Positions 51,406 to 61,088 are shown, numbered from the stretch's first letter. The stretch is DNA of 64,000 bases from Actinosynnema sp042752395 (GCF_042752395.1 NZ_JBHYXZ010000003.1:1-64000); one strand, 5' to 3'. The notes: generated by a model not told the origin, from the sequence alone. A program made the numbers and translations.

Positions 51406-53733
51406 ATGAGCGCCTTGTTCGACTTGCCCCCAAGTCCCCCCTCTTCCCGGTCCGACCGGTCCCGTTCCGGGCGGCTGCTCGACGACCTCAACCCGTCCCA
51501 GCGCCGGGCCGTCGAGCACTCGGGCGCGCCGCTGCTGGTCGTCGCGGGCGCGGGCTCGGGCAAGACGCGCGTGCTGACCCGCCGCATCGCCTACCTGCTC
51601 GCCGAGCGGGACGTCCACCCCGGCGAGATCATGGCGATCACCTTCACCAACAAGGCCGCCGCCGAGATGAAGGAGCGGGTGGCCGACCTGGTCGGCGCGC
51701 GGGCCCGCTCGATGTGGGTCTCCACGTTCCACTCGATGTGCGTGCGGGTGATGCGCCGCGAGGCCAAGACCCTCGGCATGTCGTCCAACTTCTCCATCTA
51801 CGACTCGGACGACACGCGCCGGCTGATCACGCTCGTGGCGCGCGACCTCGACCTGGACCCCAAGCGCTACCCGGCGCGCACGCTGGCGATCCACATCTCG
51901 AACCTCAAGAACGAGCTGGTCGACGCCGCCACCGCCAAGGAGCGCGCGGCCAACGACCTGGAGCGCCGCGTCGCCGAGGTCTACGAGAGCTACCAGCGCC
52001 GGCTGGGCGAGTCGAACTCGCTCGACTTCGACGACCTCATCATGCGCACGGTGGAGCTGCTCCAGCGGCACCCCGAGGTGGCCGAGCACTACCACCGCCG
52101 GTTCCGGCACGTGCTGGTCGACGAGTACCAGGACACCAACCACGCGCAGTACACGCTGGTCCGCGAGCTGATCGGCACGGGCTCCGACGGCGTGCCGCCG
52201 GGCGAGCTGTGCGTGGTGGGCGACGCGGACCAGTCGATCTACGCCTTCCGCGGCGCGACGATCCGCAACATCGTCGAGTTCGAGCGCGACTACCCGCAGG
52301 CCACCACGATCCTGCTGGAGCAGAACTACCGGTCCACGCAGACCATCCTCAGCGCCGCCAACGCGGTCATCTCGCGCAACCCGAACCGCCGGGACAAGCG
52401 GCTGTGGAGCGACCTGGGCGACGGCGAGAAGATCGTCGGCTACGTCGCGGACAACGAGCACGACGAGGCGCAGTTCGTCGCCAACGAGATCGACCGCCTG
52501 GTGGACGGCGGCGAGGCGAACAACGGCGAGATCGCCGTGTTCTACCGGACCAACAACCAGTCGCGCGTGTTCGAGGAGATCTTCATCCGCCTCGGCCTGC
52601 CCTACCGGGTCGTCGGCGGCGTGCGGTTCTACGAGCGGCGCGAGGTGCGCGACGCGCTGGCGTACCTGCGGGCGCTGTCCAACCCGGACGACACGGTGTC
52701 GCTGCGGCGCATCCTCAACGTGCCCAAGCGCGGCATCGGCGAGCGCGCGGAGGCGTGCGTGTCGATGTACGCCGAGCGCGAGCGGATCAGCTTCGCGGCG
52801 GCGCTGCGCGACGCGGTGACCGGCAAGGTGCCGCTGCTCAACCCGCGTTCCCGCAACGCGATCGCCGGGTTCGTCGAGCTGATGGACGAGCTGGGGGAGC
52901 TGGTCGAGCGCGGCGACGACGTGGCGGACATCCTCGAGGCGGTGCTGGAGAAGACCGCCTACCGGGCCGAGCTGGAGGCGAGCGAGGACCCGCAGGACCA
53001 CACCCGCGTCGAGAACCTGAACGAGCTGGTCACGGTGGCCCGCGAGTTCACCGACCTCGGCGCGGCGGTCCCGGTGCCGGAGGAGGACGAGGGCCTTCCC
53101 TCCGAGGGCTCGCTGGCCGCGTTCCTGGAGCGGGTGTCGCTGGTCGCGGACGCCGACTCGGTGCCGGACGCGGAGTCCGACGGCGTGGTCACGCTGATGA
53201 CCCTGCACACCGCCAAGGGCCTGGAGTACCCCGTCGTGTTCTGCACGGGCTGGGAGGACGGCGTCTTCCCGCACCTGCGGGCCCTGGGCGACCCGACCGA
53301 GCTGGCCGAGGAGCGCCGCCTGGCGTACGTCGGCATCACCCGGGCGCAGAAGCGGCTGTACCTGTCCCGGGCGCTGGTGCGCTCGGCGTGGGGGCAGCCG
53401 TCGGCCAACCCGGCGTCGCGGTTCCTGGACGAGATCCCGGCCGACCTGATCGACTGGCGGCGGGTGGAGCCCAGGCGGTCCGCGCCGTCCGCGCCGACGT
53501 CGTGGGGCCGCGGTTCGGGCGCCTCGCGCCCCGCGCCCACGAACGCGGGCTGGAAGGACACGCCGGCGCTCAAGCTGGACGTGGGCGACCGGGTCAGCCA
53601 CGACAAGTACGGGCTCGGCCGCGTGGTCGCCGTGGACGGCTCGGGGCCCCGGGCGACGGCCACGATCGACTTCGGCGGCGCGGGGACCGTGCGGCTGATG
53701 CTCATCGGCGGCGTGCCCCTCGTGAAGCTCTGA
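51406..53733 (+). CDS. pcrA: ATP-dependent DNA helicase PcrA/UvrD1
   Basis: 775 residues. SF1A 3'-5' helicase for repair and replication restart. It has Q motif/Walker A VVAGAGSGKTRVLTRRIAYL, motif Ia FTNKAAAEMKERV, Walker B VLVDEYQDTNHAQY, motif III GDADQSIYAFRGA, motif IV EQNYRSTQTIL, motif V TLHTAKGLEYPVVF and motif VI YVGITRAQKRLYL. The C-terminal extension with GDRVSHDKYGLGRVVAVDG is the Tudor-like domain that contacts RNA polymerase in PcrA proteins. ATG 51406. In the same conserved block as aroQ and the M23 peptidase. Confidence 0.97.
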   Translation: MSALFDLPPSPPSSRSDRSRSGRLLDDLNPSQRRAVEHSGAPLLVVAGAGSGKTRVLTRRIAYLLAERDVHPGEIMAITFTNKAAAEMKERVADLVGARARSMWVSTFHSMCVRVMRREAKTLGMSSNFSIYDSDDTRRLITLVARDLDLDPKRYPARTLAIHISNLKNELVDAATAKERAANDLERRVAEVYESYQRRLGESNSLDFDDLIMRTVELLQRHPEVAEHYHRRFRHVLVDEYQDTNHAQYTLVRELIGTGSDGVPPGELCVVGDADQSIYAFRGATIRNIVEFERDYPQATTILLEQNYRSTQTILSAANAVISRNPNRRDKRLWSDLGDGEKIVGYVADNEHDEAQFVANEIDRLVDGGEANNGEIAVFYRTNNQSRVFEEIFIRLGLPYRVVGGVRFYERREVRDALAYLRALSNPDDTVSLRRILNVPKRGIGERAEACVSMYAERERISFAAALRDAVTGKVPLLNPRSRNAIAGFVELMDELGELVERGDDVADILEAVLEKTAYRAELEASEDPQDHTRVENLNELVTVAREFTDLGAAVPVPEEDEGLPSEGSLAAFLERVSLVADADSVPDAESDGVVTLMTLHTAKGLEYPVVFCTGWEDGVFPHLRALGDPTELAEERRLAYVGITRAQKRLYLSRALVRSAWGQPSANPASRFLDEIPADLIDWRRVEPRRSAPSAPTSWGRGSGASRPAPTNAGWKDTPALKLDVGDRVSHDKYGLGRVVAVDGSGPRATATIDFGGAGTVRLMLIGGVPLVKL

Positions 53734-53940
53734 GGCCCTGCCGGATTCCCGGGCAACCCGAATGGCACTCGCACGTCTATAGGGGTGTCACCAGCGGGAC
53801 GGCCGGGTCGGTCGGGGCGAACCGGCCAGGGGGAGCCGCCGGCGGCAGCGGGGGTGTGGTGCACGGGGGCGTGCGGGAGCCGCGTCGGGGACGGTGACCG
53901 CACAGGGGGGATCGAAGGGGGACGGTTCCACAGAGCAAGG

Positions 53941-53965
53941 GCCGGGCTGCCTCGTGCAGCCCGGC
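53941..53965. terminator. Terminator between pcrA and the M23 peptidase gene
   Basis: gccgggctgc (53941-53950), loop ctcgt, and gcagcccggc (53956-53965) form a perfect 10-bp stem; the genes are convergent. The rest of the 249-bp gap (53734-53982) shows nothing else clear. Confidence 0.85.
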
Positions 53966-53982
53966 TCTTCGCGTCGGTGCGC

Positions 53983-54780
53983 TCAGACGCTGATGCCCTT
54001 GGAGTTCAGCCAGGACAGCGGGTTGATCTTCTTGCCGTCCGGGTTCCACACCTCGAAGTGCAGGTGCGGGCCGGTGGAGAAGCCGCGGTTGCCCATGCGC
54101 GCGATCTGCTCGCCCGCGAGGACCTTCTGGCCCTTGCGCACGGAGTAGGTGTCCACGTGGCCGTAGACGGTCACGGAGCCGTCGGCGTGCTCGACCTTGA
54201 CCCAGAGGCCAAAACCGCTTGCGGGACCGGCCTCGATCACGACACCATCCGCGGCGGACAGGATCGGGGTGCCGATGGGGCCGGCGATGTCGATGCCGTA
54301 GTGCATCTCGCCCCAGCGACCACCCCACCCGGACGTGAACTCGCCGGCGGCGGGGCGGGCGAACTTGGGTCGCCTGGCCTCGGCCTCCTCGGCCTCGCGG
54401 GTCTCGGTGATCTGCTGGCTCTTGACGAGCTTCTGCGCCTCGGCCGCCGGGTCGACCGTCTTCGCGACGGGCAGGACCTGCGGGGACGCCGGACCGGTGC
54501 CGCCGACGCCGAACGCGGCGGCGCCGTCGGCGGCGTTCGCGAGCGGGGTGACCTCGTCGGACGAGGACGGCGAGTCGGAGCCGAGGGCGTGGAGCGTCTG
54601 CCCTGCGCCGGCGGCCGCGAAGGCGCCGACGGCGACCGCGGCGACCACGATCCGGCCGCGCAGCGCCGAGGGCGGGGGCGGGAGCCGGTGAGAGCCCACG
54701 CCACGGGTCGAAGCGCGGTCTGCCGCTTCTTCGAGCACCGCAGAGCTCGTATGGCCGCCGGGGGAGCGGTGTTGAGACAA
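53983..54780 (-). CDS. Secreted/membrane M23-family peptidase (LytM)
   Basis: About 265 residues. An N-terminal basic segment leads to one hydrophobic signal/anchor (ALRGRIVVAAVAVGAFAAAGAG). A coiled or flexible linker (AEAQKLVKSQQITETREAEEAEARR) precedes the C-terminal LytM domain, with the metal ligands in HYGIDIAGPIGTPI and GPHLHFEVW (HxH). It hydrolyses peptidoglycan cross-links. TTG 54780 is the best start (AAGG just upstream); the first ATG at 54930 gives an unlikely 50-residue leader. In M. tuberculosis the equivalent Rv0950c lies in the same block. Confidence 0.9.
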   Translation of the reverse strand: MSQHRSPGGHTSSAVLEEAADRASTRGVGSHRLPPPPSALRGRIVVAAVAVGAFAAAGAGQTLHALGSDSPSSSDEVTPLANAADGAAAFGVGGTGPASPQVLPVAKTVDPAAEAQKLVKSQQITETREAEEAEARRPKFARPAAGEFTSGWGGRWGEMHYGIDIAGPIGTPILSAADGVVIEAGPASGFGLWVKVEHADGSVTVYGHVDTYSVRKGQKVLAGEQIARMGNRGFSTGPHLHFEVWNPDGKKINPLSWLNSKGISV

Positions 54781-54960
54781 AACCTGGCCTTCCGTCTTCG
54801 GGGAGTCCGGTCGGACTGCCGGGCGGGGGATCCCGGTGAGCCGGTCGGGGTACCGACTCGTCGTCCTGCTTGTGACCAGACCGTGACAACGGACCGGGGG
54901 AAGATAACGGCGCGGAGCCCTTAAGGGCAATCCCCGATGACGATGTCTACCGTTTAGCGG

Positions 54961-56022
54961 TCAGTGGGACACACCCGCGTATGAGTGGTCACTCACCGTC
55001 GCCGTATCGCTCCGAAACCCGGTGGGTCCAGGCACGATGGGGTGAGAGGGGTTGCCATGCGAACGAGTGATCGCAGTCACAATTAGATCAAGTACCCGCG
55101 TGTCGATCGAGAGCGAAAGGTGACCTGAATCACGTATCCGGTGCTCCTCCACGACGAGCGCCGGGTGCGTCAACCGGGCGTTGGCCTGCGGGACGATCAC
55201 CTGGTCCAACTCGCTCCACACCACGACGAACCGGGTGCGGCAGGGCGGGGACGGTTCGGCCAATTCGGACAACAGCTCCGAACCGGGCCTCAACTGCCTG
55301 GTCAGGGGCGTGGGCAGCAGGTAGGCGGCCAGGGTGCCGCGGTGCGGGGTGCCGAGGGTGGTCAGCGTGCGCACCCGCTCGTCGCCGCCGAGGCGCTGCA
55401 CGTAATAACGGGCGATGAGCCCGCCCAACGAGTGGCCGACCACGTGCACCCGGTCGGCCCCGGTCCGCTCGCGGATCCGCTCGACCTGCTCCCCGAGCAG
55501 CGCCGCCGACCGCCGGACGTCCCCCGTCACCGCGGTCAGCACGCTGTGGTTCACCGCGTGCACGGCGGTGAAGCCCCGCCTCCGCAGCGCCCCCGACAGC
55601 ACTGCGAAGGCGGACCTGTTGTCCCCGATGCCGTGCACCAACACGATGGGGGTGCCCGCCGCTTCCCCGGCCGAAACGAGGAGACCGCGCCGGCGGGGCG
55701 GGAGGCGGTCGGTGCGGTAGTGGCGATCGGCCTTCGGCCTCTCCTCCAACGCGCCCCACGGGTACAGCACGGTGTGCGCCGCCAGCCAGGCCGCCTCGAC
55801 CGCCACACCGCGCACCCCGGCCGGCGACGCGACCGCCCGCAGCACGCCCCCGGCCGGCCCGAGGGCCTTGCCCGCCACCCGGAGCCCGGCGTCCAGCCGG
55901 TTCGCCCAGGTGGTCGCGAACCGGTCCAGCCCGGTCGCCGCGAGCGGGTCCGCCCAGGTCGCCTTGAGCCGGTCCGCCCAGCCGGCCGCGAGCCGGCCCC
56001 CGGAAGTCGATGATGCCCCCAT
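54961..56022 (-). CDS. Triacylglycerol lipase-like alpha/beta hydrolase
   Basis: About 353 residues. After an Ala/Trp/Leu-rich N-terminal segment with repeats (WADRLKATWADPLAATGLDRFATTWANRL), the hydrolase has IVLVHGIGDNRSAF (oxyanion), nucleophile GHSLGGLIARYYVQRLGG, and LGTPHRGT, matching bacterial lipases. Residue Asp is in WSELDQVI and His in IRDSGHLSLS. ATG 56022 is chosen. The same reading frame stays open further upstream through the tandem repeat, so a longer form with AGLCR/AGLRR pentapeptide repeats cannot be excluded. Confidence 0.85.
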   Translation of the reverse strand: MGASSTSGGRLAAGWADRLKATWADPLAATGLDRFATTWANRLDAGLRVAGKALGPAGGVLRAVASPAGVRGVAVEAAWLAAHTVLYPWGALEERPKADRHYRTDRLPPRRRGLLVSAGEAAGTPIVLVHGIGDNRSAFAVLSGALRRRGFTAVHAVNHSVLTAVTGDVRRSAALLGEQVERIRERTGADRVHVVGHSLGGLIARYYVQRLGGDERVRTLTTLGTPHRGTLAAYLLPTPLTRQLRPGSELLSELAEPSPPCRTRFVVVWSELDQVIVPQANARLTHPALVVEEHRIRDSGHLSLSIDTRVLDLIVTAITRSHGNPSHPIVPGPTGFRSDTATVSDHSYAGVSH

Positions 56023-56050
56023 CGACCACCAGTACCCGGTGCCCGCCCCG

Positions 56051-56267
56051 CGCAACCCGGCCCTGCGCAACCCGGCCCTGCGCAACCCGGCCCTGCACAA
56101 CCCGGCCCTGCACAACCCGGCCCTGCACAACCCCGCCCTGCACAACCTCAGCCCCGCGCAACCTCCCGGTCCGCGCTCGCCCCTGCACAACCTCAGCCCC
56201 GCGCAACCTCCCGGTCCGCGCTCGCCCCTGCACAACCTCCGGTCCGCGCTCGCCCTGCGCAACCCGG
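56051..56267. repeat. Tandem repeat of 15-bp units in a divergent promoter region
   Basis: Six copies of a 15-bp unit (cgcaacccggccctg or cacaacccggccctg) span 56051-56140. They are followed by two 45-bp copies (56141-56185, 56186-56230) of related sequence, and a partial copy to 56267. All units are multiples of 15, so frames remain open in both directions. See findings. Confidence 0.9.
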
Positions 56268-56320
56268 GGCCGCGCGGTGCCGGCCGTCGCCGTGCCCGCG
56301 GTTTTGCTAGCGTCCGGCCG

Positions 56321-57943
56321 GTGACCCGAACCGCTGAACCGGTCTCACCGCCCACCACGAGACTGCGGGCGGCGGTCGGGGTGGCCGCGGCGGGCGCGTT
56401 GCTCACCGCGGTGGCCCCGGCTGTCGGCGTGGTCGACGCCTCCGCGCCGCCCGCGTTCACGGCCTGGCCGCTGCTGGCGCTGCTCGCCGTGCTCCCCACG
56501 GCCCTGGCGGCCGTCTTCCTCGCTCGCGGCCAGGAGCTGACCGCGGCGGCGGCGCTCGTCGCGCCCGCCGTGTTCGCCGTCGGACGGCTGCTCAACGACC
56601 TGCAACTCGTCCTCGACCCGGTCGACGCCTCCCGCCCGGAGCTGTTCCGGCCGCAGTCCCTCGCCGCGCCCACCCCCACCGCGGGCGCGTGGCTGCTCGT
56701 CGCCGGGCACGTCCTGCTGATCGCCGCGGGCGCGCTGGCGACCCTCGGCGCGGAACCGGACGTCCGCAGCGAACGGGCGGGCTTCGTCCGGCCCGCGACG
56801 GCCGGCATCGTGGCGGGCATCGGCCTGTTCACCGCGCCGTTCACCTCGACCGACGCGCTGATCCCGGCCCGCGGCCCGTTCGAGTCGCCGACGCTGCCGA
56901 TGCTCGGCGGGCTCGTCCTCACCCTCGCCGCGCCCGCCCTCGCGGTCCTCGCGGCCAGCGCCACCACCCACGAGGCCCGCAGGGGCGGCCTGCTCGGCCT
57001 GGCCGCCGCCCTGCTCGCTCTCGCGCTGCCGCCGATCGCGACGGCCCTCGCCGTGGACCGCGTGGGCCCGGCCGTCGGCCCGTTCCTCGTGCTCGCCGCC
57101 GCCGTCGCGCTCGCGTGGCCGCAGCGGACCCCCAAGGACGCCGACCCGCACGACCTCGAACTGCCGGGCCAACGCCGGCTGCACGTCATCGCGGGCACGG
57201 CCGGCCTGCTCGCCGCGGCGGCCGCGGCCGCCGGCGCGTCCACCGCCCAGCTCGTCGTGCCCGCCGGCTTCCCCGCGCCCACGGCCTACGCCGCGCGCCT
57301 GCTCTGGCCGGCCGCGATCGCCCTCGCCGTGCTCGCCGCCGCACTGCTCGCCAAGGCCGCCGTCCGCCCCGCCTTCACCGTCGCCACGGCCACCGTCGGG
57401 CTCGCCGCCGCCGGCGCGCTCGACGCCGTGTTCGCCGCGACGCGGGTCAACCTCGTCCAGCCGGGGGTCGGCGTCTGGTTCACCGCGGGCTCCGTGGTCG
57501 CCGCGGCGGTCGCCGCCGTCCTCGCCGCGCTGGCCGGCGCGGTGGAGCGGGACGAGATCGGCACGACCACGACCGAACCGCCGCTGCCGCTGGTCGCCAC
57601 CACCCTGATCGCCGCGCTGCTCGCCCTCGGCGCGTTCGCCCTGCCCGTGCTGCGCGCGCCGGACTTCGTGCCGTTCGGCGCGTTCGGGTTGCGCGTCGGC
57701 TCCTTCGGCTTGCTCGTCGCGTTGCTCGCGGTCGTGGCCGCCGCCGGCATCGCGCTCAAGGCCCGGCCGGGCCGGGGCGCGGCGCTGCTGCTCGGCGCGG
57801 CCGTCGTCACGGCCGTCCGCGCCCTGGAGTACCCGCTGACCGCCGCCCGCGCCGCCGAGGCCGCGCCCGGTCCGGGCCTGTGGCTCGCCGTCGCCGCGAC
57901 GGCCGCGTTCCTCGTCGCCGGCGCGCTGCGCACGGCCCGCTGA
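56321..57943 (+). CDS. Polytopic membrane protein of unknown function
   Basis: About 540 residues, Ala/Leu-rich, with roughly a dozen hydrophobic segments (for example AGALLTAVAPAVGVVDAS, LLALLAVLPTALAAVFL, LLLGAAVVTAVRAL). No family recognised. GTG 56321 is chosen because it lies just after the tandem repeat and before the first helix; upstream frame is low complexity. It sits in a lineage-specific insertion between the lipase and sucC. Confidence 0.75.
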   Translation: MTRTAEPVSPPTTRLRAAVGVAAAGALLTAVAPAVGVVDASAPPAFTAWPLLALLAVLPTALAAVFLARGQELTAAAALVAPAVFAVGRLLNDLQLVLDPVDASRPELFRPQSLAAPTPTAGAWLLVAGHVLLIAAGALATLGAEPDVRSERAGFVRPATAGIVAGIGLFTAPFTSTDALIPARGPFESPTLPMLGGLVLTLAAPALAVLAASATTHEARRGGLLGLAAALLALALPPIATALAVDRVGPAVGPFLVLAAAVALAWPQRTPKDADPHDLELPGQRRLHVIAGTAGLLAAAAAAAGASTAQLVVPAGFPAPTAYAARLLWPAAIALAVLAAALLAKAAVRPAFTVATATVGLAAAGALDAVFAATRVNLVQPGVGVWFTAGSVVAAAVAAVLAALAGAVERDEIGTTTTEPPLPLVATTLIAALLALGAFALPVLRAPDFVPFGAFGLRVGSFGLLVALLAVVAAAGIALKARPGRGAALLLGAAVVTAVRALEYPLTAARAAEAAPGPGLWLAVAATAAFLVAGALRTAR

Positions 57944-58182
57944 ATCGGTGTGGTGATCGACCTCACCACCTCTATGACGGACTTCACGGGCGTGGGGTGC
58001 GGTGGAGTCCGAGCAGGTCGATAGTGTCTTGCGAAGCCGCGTCGAGCCGGTCCCCCACGGCTGTGCCGGCGTTCCAGGTGATGCCTGGTACGTGTGGGCG
58101 CCAGGCCCCGGCCTGGAGCGCCGGACCATGAGGACCGCACGACATGACGCGGTGTCCGACACCGACGTCGCAGGAGACCCGA

Positions 58183-59352
58183 GTGGACCTGTACGAGTAC
58201 CAGGCGAAGGACCTCTTCGCCGCCCACGACGTCCCGGTACTTCCGGGCGACGTGGCGAGCACCCCCGCCGAGGCGAAGGCCATCGCCGAGCGCTTCGGCC
58301 AGACCGTCGTGGTCAAGGCCCAGGTCAAGACGGGTGGCCGTGGCAAGGCGGGCGGCGTCAAGCTCGCCGAGACCCCGGACGAGACCGAGGCCAAGGCCGA
58401 GGCGATCCTCGGCCTGGACATCAAGGGGCACGTCGTTCACCGCGTGCTGGTGACGCCCGCGTCCGACATCGCCGAGGAGTACTACTTCTCCTTCCTCCTC
58501 GACCGCGCCAACCGCACCTTCCTGGCCATGGCCAGCGTCGAGGGCGGCATGGACATCGAAGAGGTCGCCGCGACCAAGCCCGAGGCCCTGGCCAAGGTGC
58601 CGGTGGACGCGATCAAGGGCGTGGACCGCGCGAAGGCCGACGAGATCGTGGCCGCGGCCAAGTTCCCGGCCGAGGTGGCCGACCAGGTGGCCGACGTCAT
58701 CGTGAAGCTGTGGGACACCTTCGTCTCCGAGGACGCCACGCTGGTCGAGGTCAACCCGCTGGTCCGCGACCCCGAGGGCAGGATCGTCGCGCTCGACGGC
58801 AAGGTCACCCTCGACGAGAACGCCTCCTTCCGCCACCCCGGCCACGAGGCGCTGGTCGACAAGCAGGCCGAGGACCCGCTGGAGGCCAAGGCCAAGGCGA
58901 AGGGCCTCAACTACGTCAAGCTCGACGGCCAGGTCGGCATCATCGGCAACGGCGCCGGTCTCGTGATGTCCACCCTGGACGTGGTGGCGTACGCCGGCGA
59001 GAAGCACAACGGCGTCAAGCCCGCGAACTTCCTCGACATCGGCGGCGGCGCGTCGGCCGAGGTCATGGCCAACGGCCTGGACATCATCCTGCACGACCCC
59101 GACGTGCGTTCGGTGTTCGTGAACGTGTTCGGCGGCATCACCGCGTGCGACGCGGTGGCCAACGGCATCGTGGCCGCGCTGGGCATCCTGGGCGACGAGG
59201 CCACCAAGCCGCTCGTGGTCCGCCTGGACGGCAACAACGTGGAGGAGGGCAGGCGGATCCTCGCCGAGGCCAACCACCCGCTGGTCACCGTGGTGGACAC
59301 TATGGACAACGCGGCCGACAAGGCCGCCGAGCTCGCGGCTGCGGGGGTCTGA
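58183..59352 (+). CDS. sucC: Succinyl-CoA synthetase beta subunit (ADP-forming)
   Basis: 389 residues. TCA-cycle enzyme converting succinyl-CoA to succinate with ATP formation. The ATP-grasp domain holds VDLYEYQAKDLFAAHDVPVLPG, VKAQVKTGGRGKAGGVKLA and NPLVRDPEGRIVALDGK; the C-terminal CoA-ligase domain has VFGGITACDAVANGIV and RLDGNNVEEGRRIL. GTG 58183 follows AGGAGA. Next to sucD with two bases between. The promoter lies in a 239-bp gap upstream, with no clear motif. Confidence 0.98.
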   Translation: MDLYEYQAKDLFAAHDVPVLPGDVASTPAEAKAIAERFGQTVVVKAQVKTGGRGKAGGVKLAETPDETEAKAEAILGLDIKGHVVHRVLVTPASDIAEEYYFSFLLDRANRTFLAMASVEGGMDIEEVAATKPEALAKVPVDAIKGVDRAKADEIVAAAKFPAEVADQVADVIVKLWDTFVSEDATLVEVNPLVRDPEGRIVALDGKVTLDENASFRHPGHEALVDKQAEDPLEAKAKAKGLNYVKLDGQVGIIGNGAGLVMSTLDVVAYAGEKHNGVKPANFLDIGGGASAEVMANGLDIILHDPDVRSVFVNVFGGITACDAVANGIVAALGILGDEATKPLVVRLDGNNVEEGRRILAEANHPLVTVVDTMDNAADKAAELAAAGV

Positions 59353-59354
59353 CG

Positions 59355-60245
59355 ATGGCTATCTTCATCACCAAGGACAGCAAGGTCATCGTCCAGGGCA
59401 TGACCGGCGCCGAGGGCACCAAGCACACCAAGCGGATGCTGGCGTCCGGCACGACCATCGTCGGCGGCGTGAACCCGCGCAAGGCGGGCGAGAAGGTCGA
59501 CTTCGACGGCACCGTGCTGCCGGTGTTCGGCACCGTGGCCGAGGCCGTGGAGGCCACCGGCGCCGACGTCACCGTGATCTTCGTGCCGCCGGCGTTCGCC
59601 AAGGCGGCCGTCATCGAGGCGATCGACGCGGGCATCGGCCTGGCCGTCGTGATCACCGAGGGCATCCCGGTGCACGACACCGCCGCGTTCTGGGCGCACG
59701 CCGTCGCGACCGGCAACAAGACCCGGATCATCGGCCCGAACTGCCCCGGCCTGATCAGCCCCGGGCAGTCCAACGCGGGCATCATCCCGGCCAACATCTC
59801 CGGCCCGGGCAAGATCGGCCTGGTGTCGAAGTCGGGCACGCTGACCTACCAGATGATGTACGAGCTGCGGGACTTCGGCTTCTCCACCGCGATCGGCATC
59901 GGCGGCGACCCGATCATCGGCACCACCCACATCGACGCGCTGGCGGCCTTCGAGGCCGACCCGGAGACCGCGGCGATCGTGATGATCGGCGAGATCGGCG
60001 GCGACGCCGAGGAGCGGGCTGCGGCCTACATCAAGGAGAACGTCACCAAGCCGGTCGTCGGCTACGTGGCGGGCTTCACCGCGCCCGAGGGCAAGACGAT
60101 GGGCCACGCGGGCGCGATCGTGTCCGGCTCGGCCGGCACCGCGCAGGCGAAGAAGGAGGCCCTGGAGGCCGCGGGCGTGAAGGTCGGCAAGACGCCGAGC
60201 GAGACCGCCGCCCTCATGCGCGAGATCATGCAGTCCATCGGCTGA
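59355..60245 (+). CDS. sucD: Succinyl-CoA synthetase alpha subunit
   Basis: 296 residues. N-terminal CoA-binding domain MAIFITKDSKVIVQGMTGAEG, FVPPAFAKAAVIEAI, GPNCPGLISPGQ, and the phospho-histidine loop GHAGAIVSG. ATG 59355 lies 2 bp after the sucC stop, so the subunits are coupled. A strong terminator at 60269-60302 ends the operon. Confidence 0.98.
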   Translation: MAIFITKDSKVIVQGMTGAEGTKHTKRMLASGTTIVGGVNPRKAGEKVDFDGTVLPVFGTVAEAVEATGADVTVIFVPPAFAKAAVIEAIDAGIGLAVVITEGIPVHDTAAFWAHAVATGNKTRIIGPNCPGLISPGQSNAGIIPANISGPGKIGLVSKSGTLTYQMMYELRDFGFSTAIGIGGDPIIGTTHIDALAAFEADPETAAIVMIGEIGGDAEERAAAYIKENVTKPVVGYVAGFTAPEGKTMGHAGAIVSGSAGTAQAKKEALEAAGVKVGKTPSETAALMREIMQSIG

Positions 60246-60268
60246 CGCTGCTCCGTTCGGGCAACCCG

Positions 60269-60302
60269 CCGAGGGCCACCTCCCCCGTGAGGTGGCCCTC
60301 GG
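60269..60302 (+). terminator. sucCD terminator
   Basis: A perfect 14-bp stem (ccgagggccacctc at 60269-60282 with 60289-60302) and a six-base loop ccccgt, 24 bp after the sucD stop. Confidence 0.92.
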
Positions 60303-60428
60303 TGCGTGTTCGGACGAGTCAATGCGCACATTGGGGGGAACCACGGGAGTCCGGTCGCCGTCGGAGAGTGTGCATCGGCTAGCGTTCTGTCGACCCGAAA
60401 TCAGTTCGCAGGTGGAGGAGACCGCATC

Positions 60429-61088
60429 ATGTCCCAGCCGTACGGCGCCCCTCAGCAGCCGCCGGGTCCGGCGCAGCCGGCGGTGGGTGTGAACCTGAAC
60501 CTCATCCTTCCGCTGGTCGCCGCCGGTCTGGCGCTGATCGCGTTCCTGCTCGCGTTCGCCGACGACGTGCCGTCCTCCGAGTACCTGTACGCGGCGGGCA
60601 CGCTCGCGGGCCTGTCCGTGCTGCCGAAGGCGCCCAAGGGCCTGCTGTACGCGGCGGTGCCGTTCGCGCTGATCCCCACGCTGGGGCTGCTCCAGGGTCT
60701 GATCACCACCGAGGCCGACGTCCAGGGCATGCAGATCGTGCTGCTGATCGTGTCGCTGCTGCTCACGGCGGCCGTCGTGATGAGCCTGCTGCTGGAGACG
60801 GGCATCGTGAAGCTGCAGCCGAAGACCGCGAACGTCTACGGCCAGCCGGGCGGCTGGAACCCGCACTCGGGCGCGTTCCCGCAGCAGGGCCAGCAGCCGC
60901 AGCAGTTCGGCCCGCCGTCCGGCCAGTTCGGCCAGCAGGCCCCGCCGCCGCAGCAGCAGGGCCAGGCGCAGCCCTCCCAGCCGCAGCCGACGTCCTACAT
61001 GCCGCAGCCGGGCCAGTTCGGCCAGCCCGGCCCGCAGCCCGGCCAGGGCACGCCGCCCGGCGGTTTCGGCGGCCCGCAGCAGGGCTGA
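60429..61088 (+). CDS. DUF5336-type membrane protein (Rv0954-like)
   Basis: 219 residues. The short N-terminus has a Gln/Pro-rich MSQPYGAPQQPPGP, followed by four hydrophobic segments (ILPLVAAGLALIAFLLAF, YLYAAGTLAGLSVL, LLYAAVPFALIPTLGLLQGLI, IVLLIVSLLLTAAVVMSLLLE). The C-terminal third is Gln/Pro/Gly-rich and disordered (QQFGPPSGQFGQQ). ATG 60429 follows GGAGGAG. By position after sucD it corresponds to M. tuberculosis Rv0954. Function unknown; linked in the literature to cell division or envelope in mycobacteria, unverified here. Confidence 0.85.
   Translation: MSQPYGAPQQPPGPAQPAVGVNLNLILPLVAAGLALIAFLLAFADDVPSSEYLYAAGTLAGLSVLPKAPKGLLYAAVPFALIPTLGLLQGLITTEADVQGMQIVLLIVSLLLTAAVVMSLLLETGIVKLQPKTANVYGQPGGWNPHSGAFPQQGQQPQQFGPPSGQFGQQAPPPQQQGQAQPSQPQPTSYMPQPGQFGQPGPQPGQGTPPGGFGGPQQG

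Noticed and set aside
54781..54960. Possible ydaO (c-di-AMP) riboswitch before the M23 peptidase gene
   Set aside because: Actinobacterial cell-wall hydrolases often have this riboswitch, but the conserved GGGGGACCCA and GGGGTGAATC-type segments are not found in the leader.
56051..56267. CRISPR-like array
   Set aside because: Units are contiguous 15-bp repeats with no unique spacers and no cas genes nearby.
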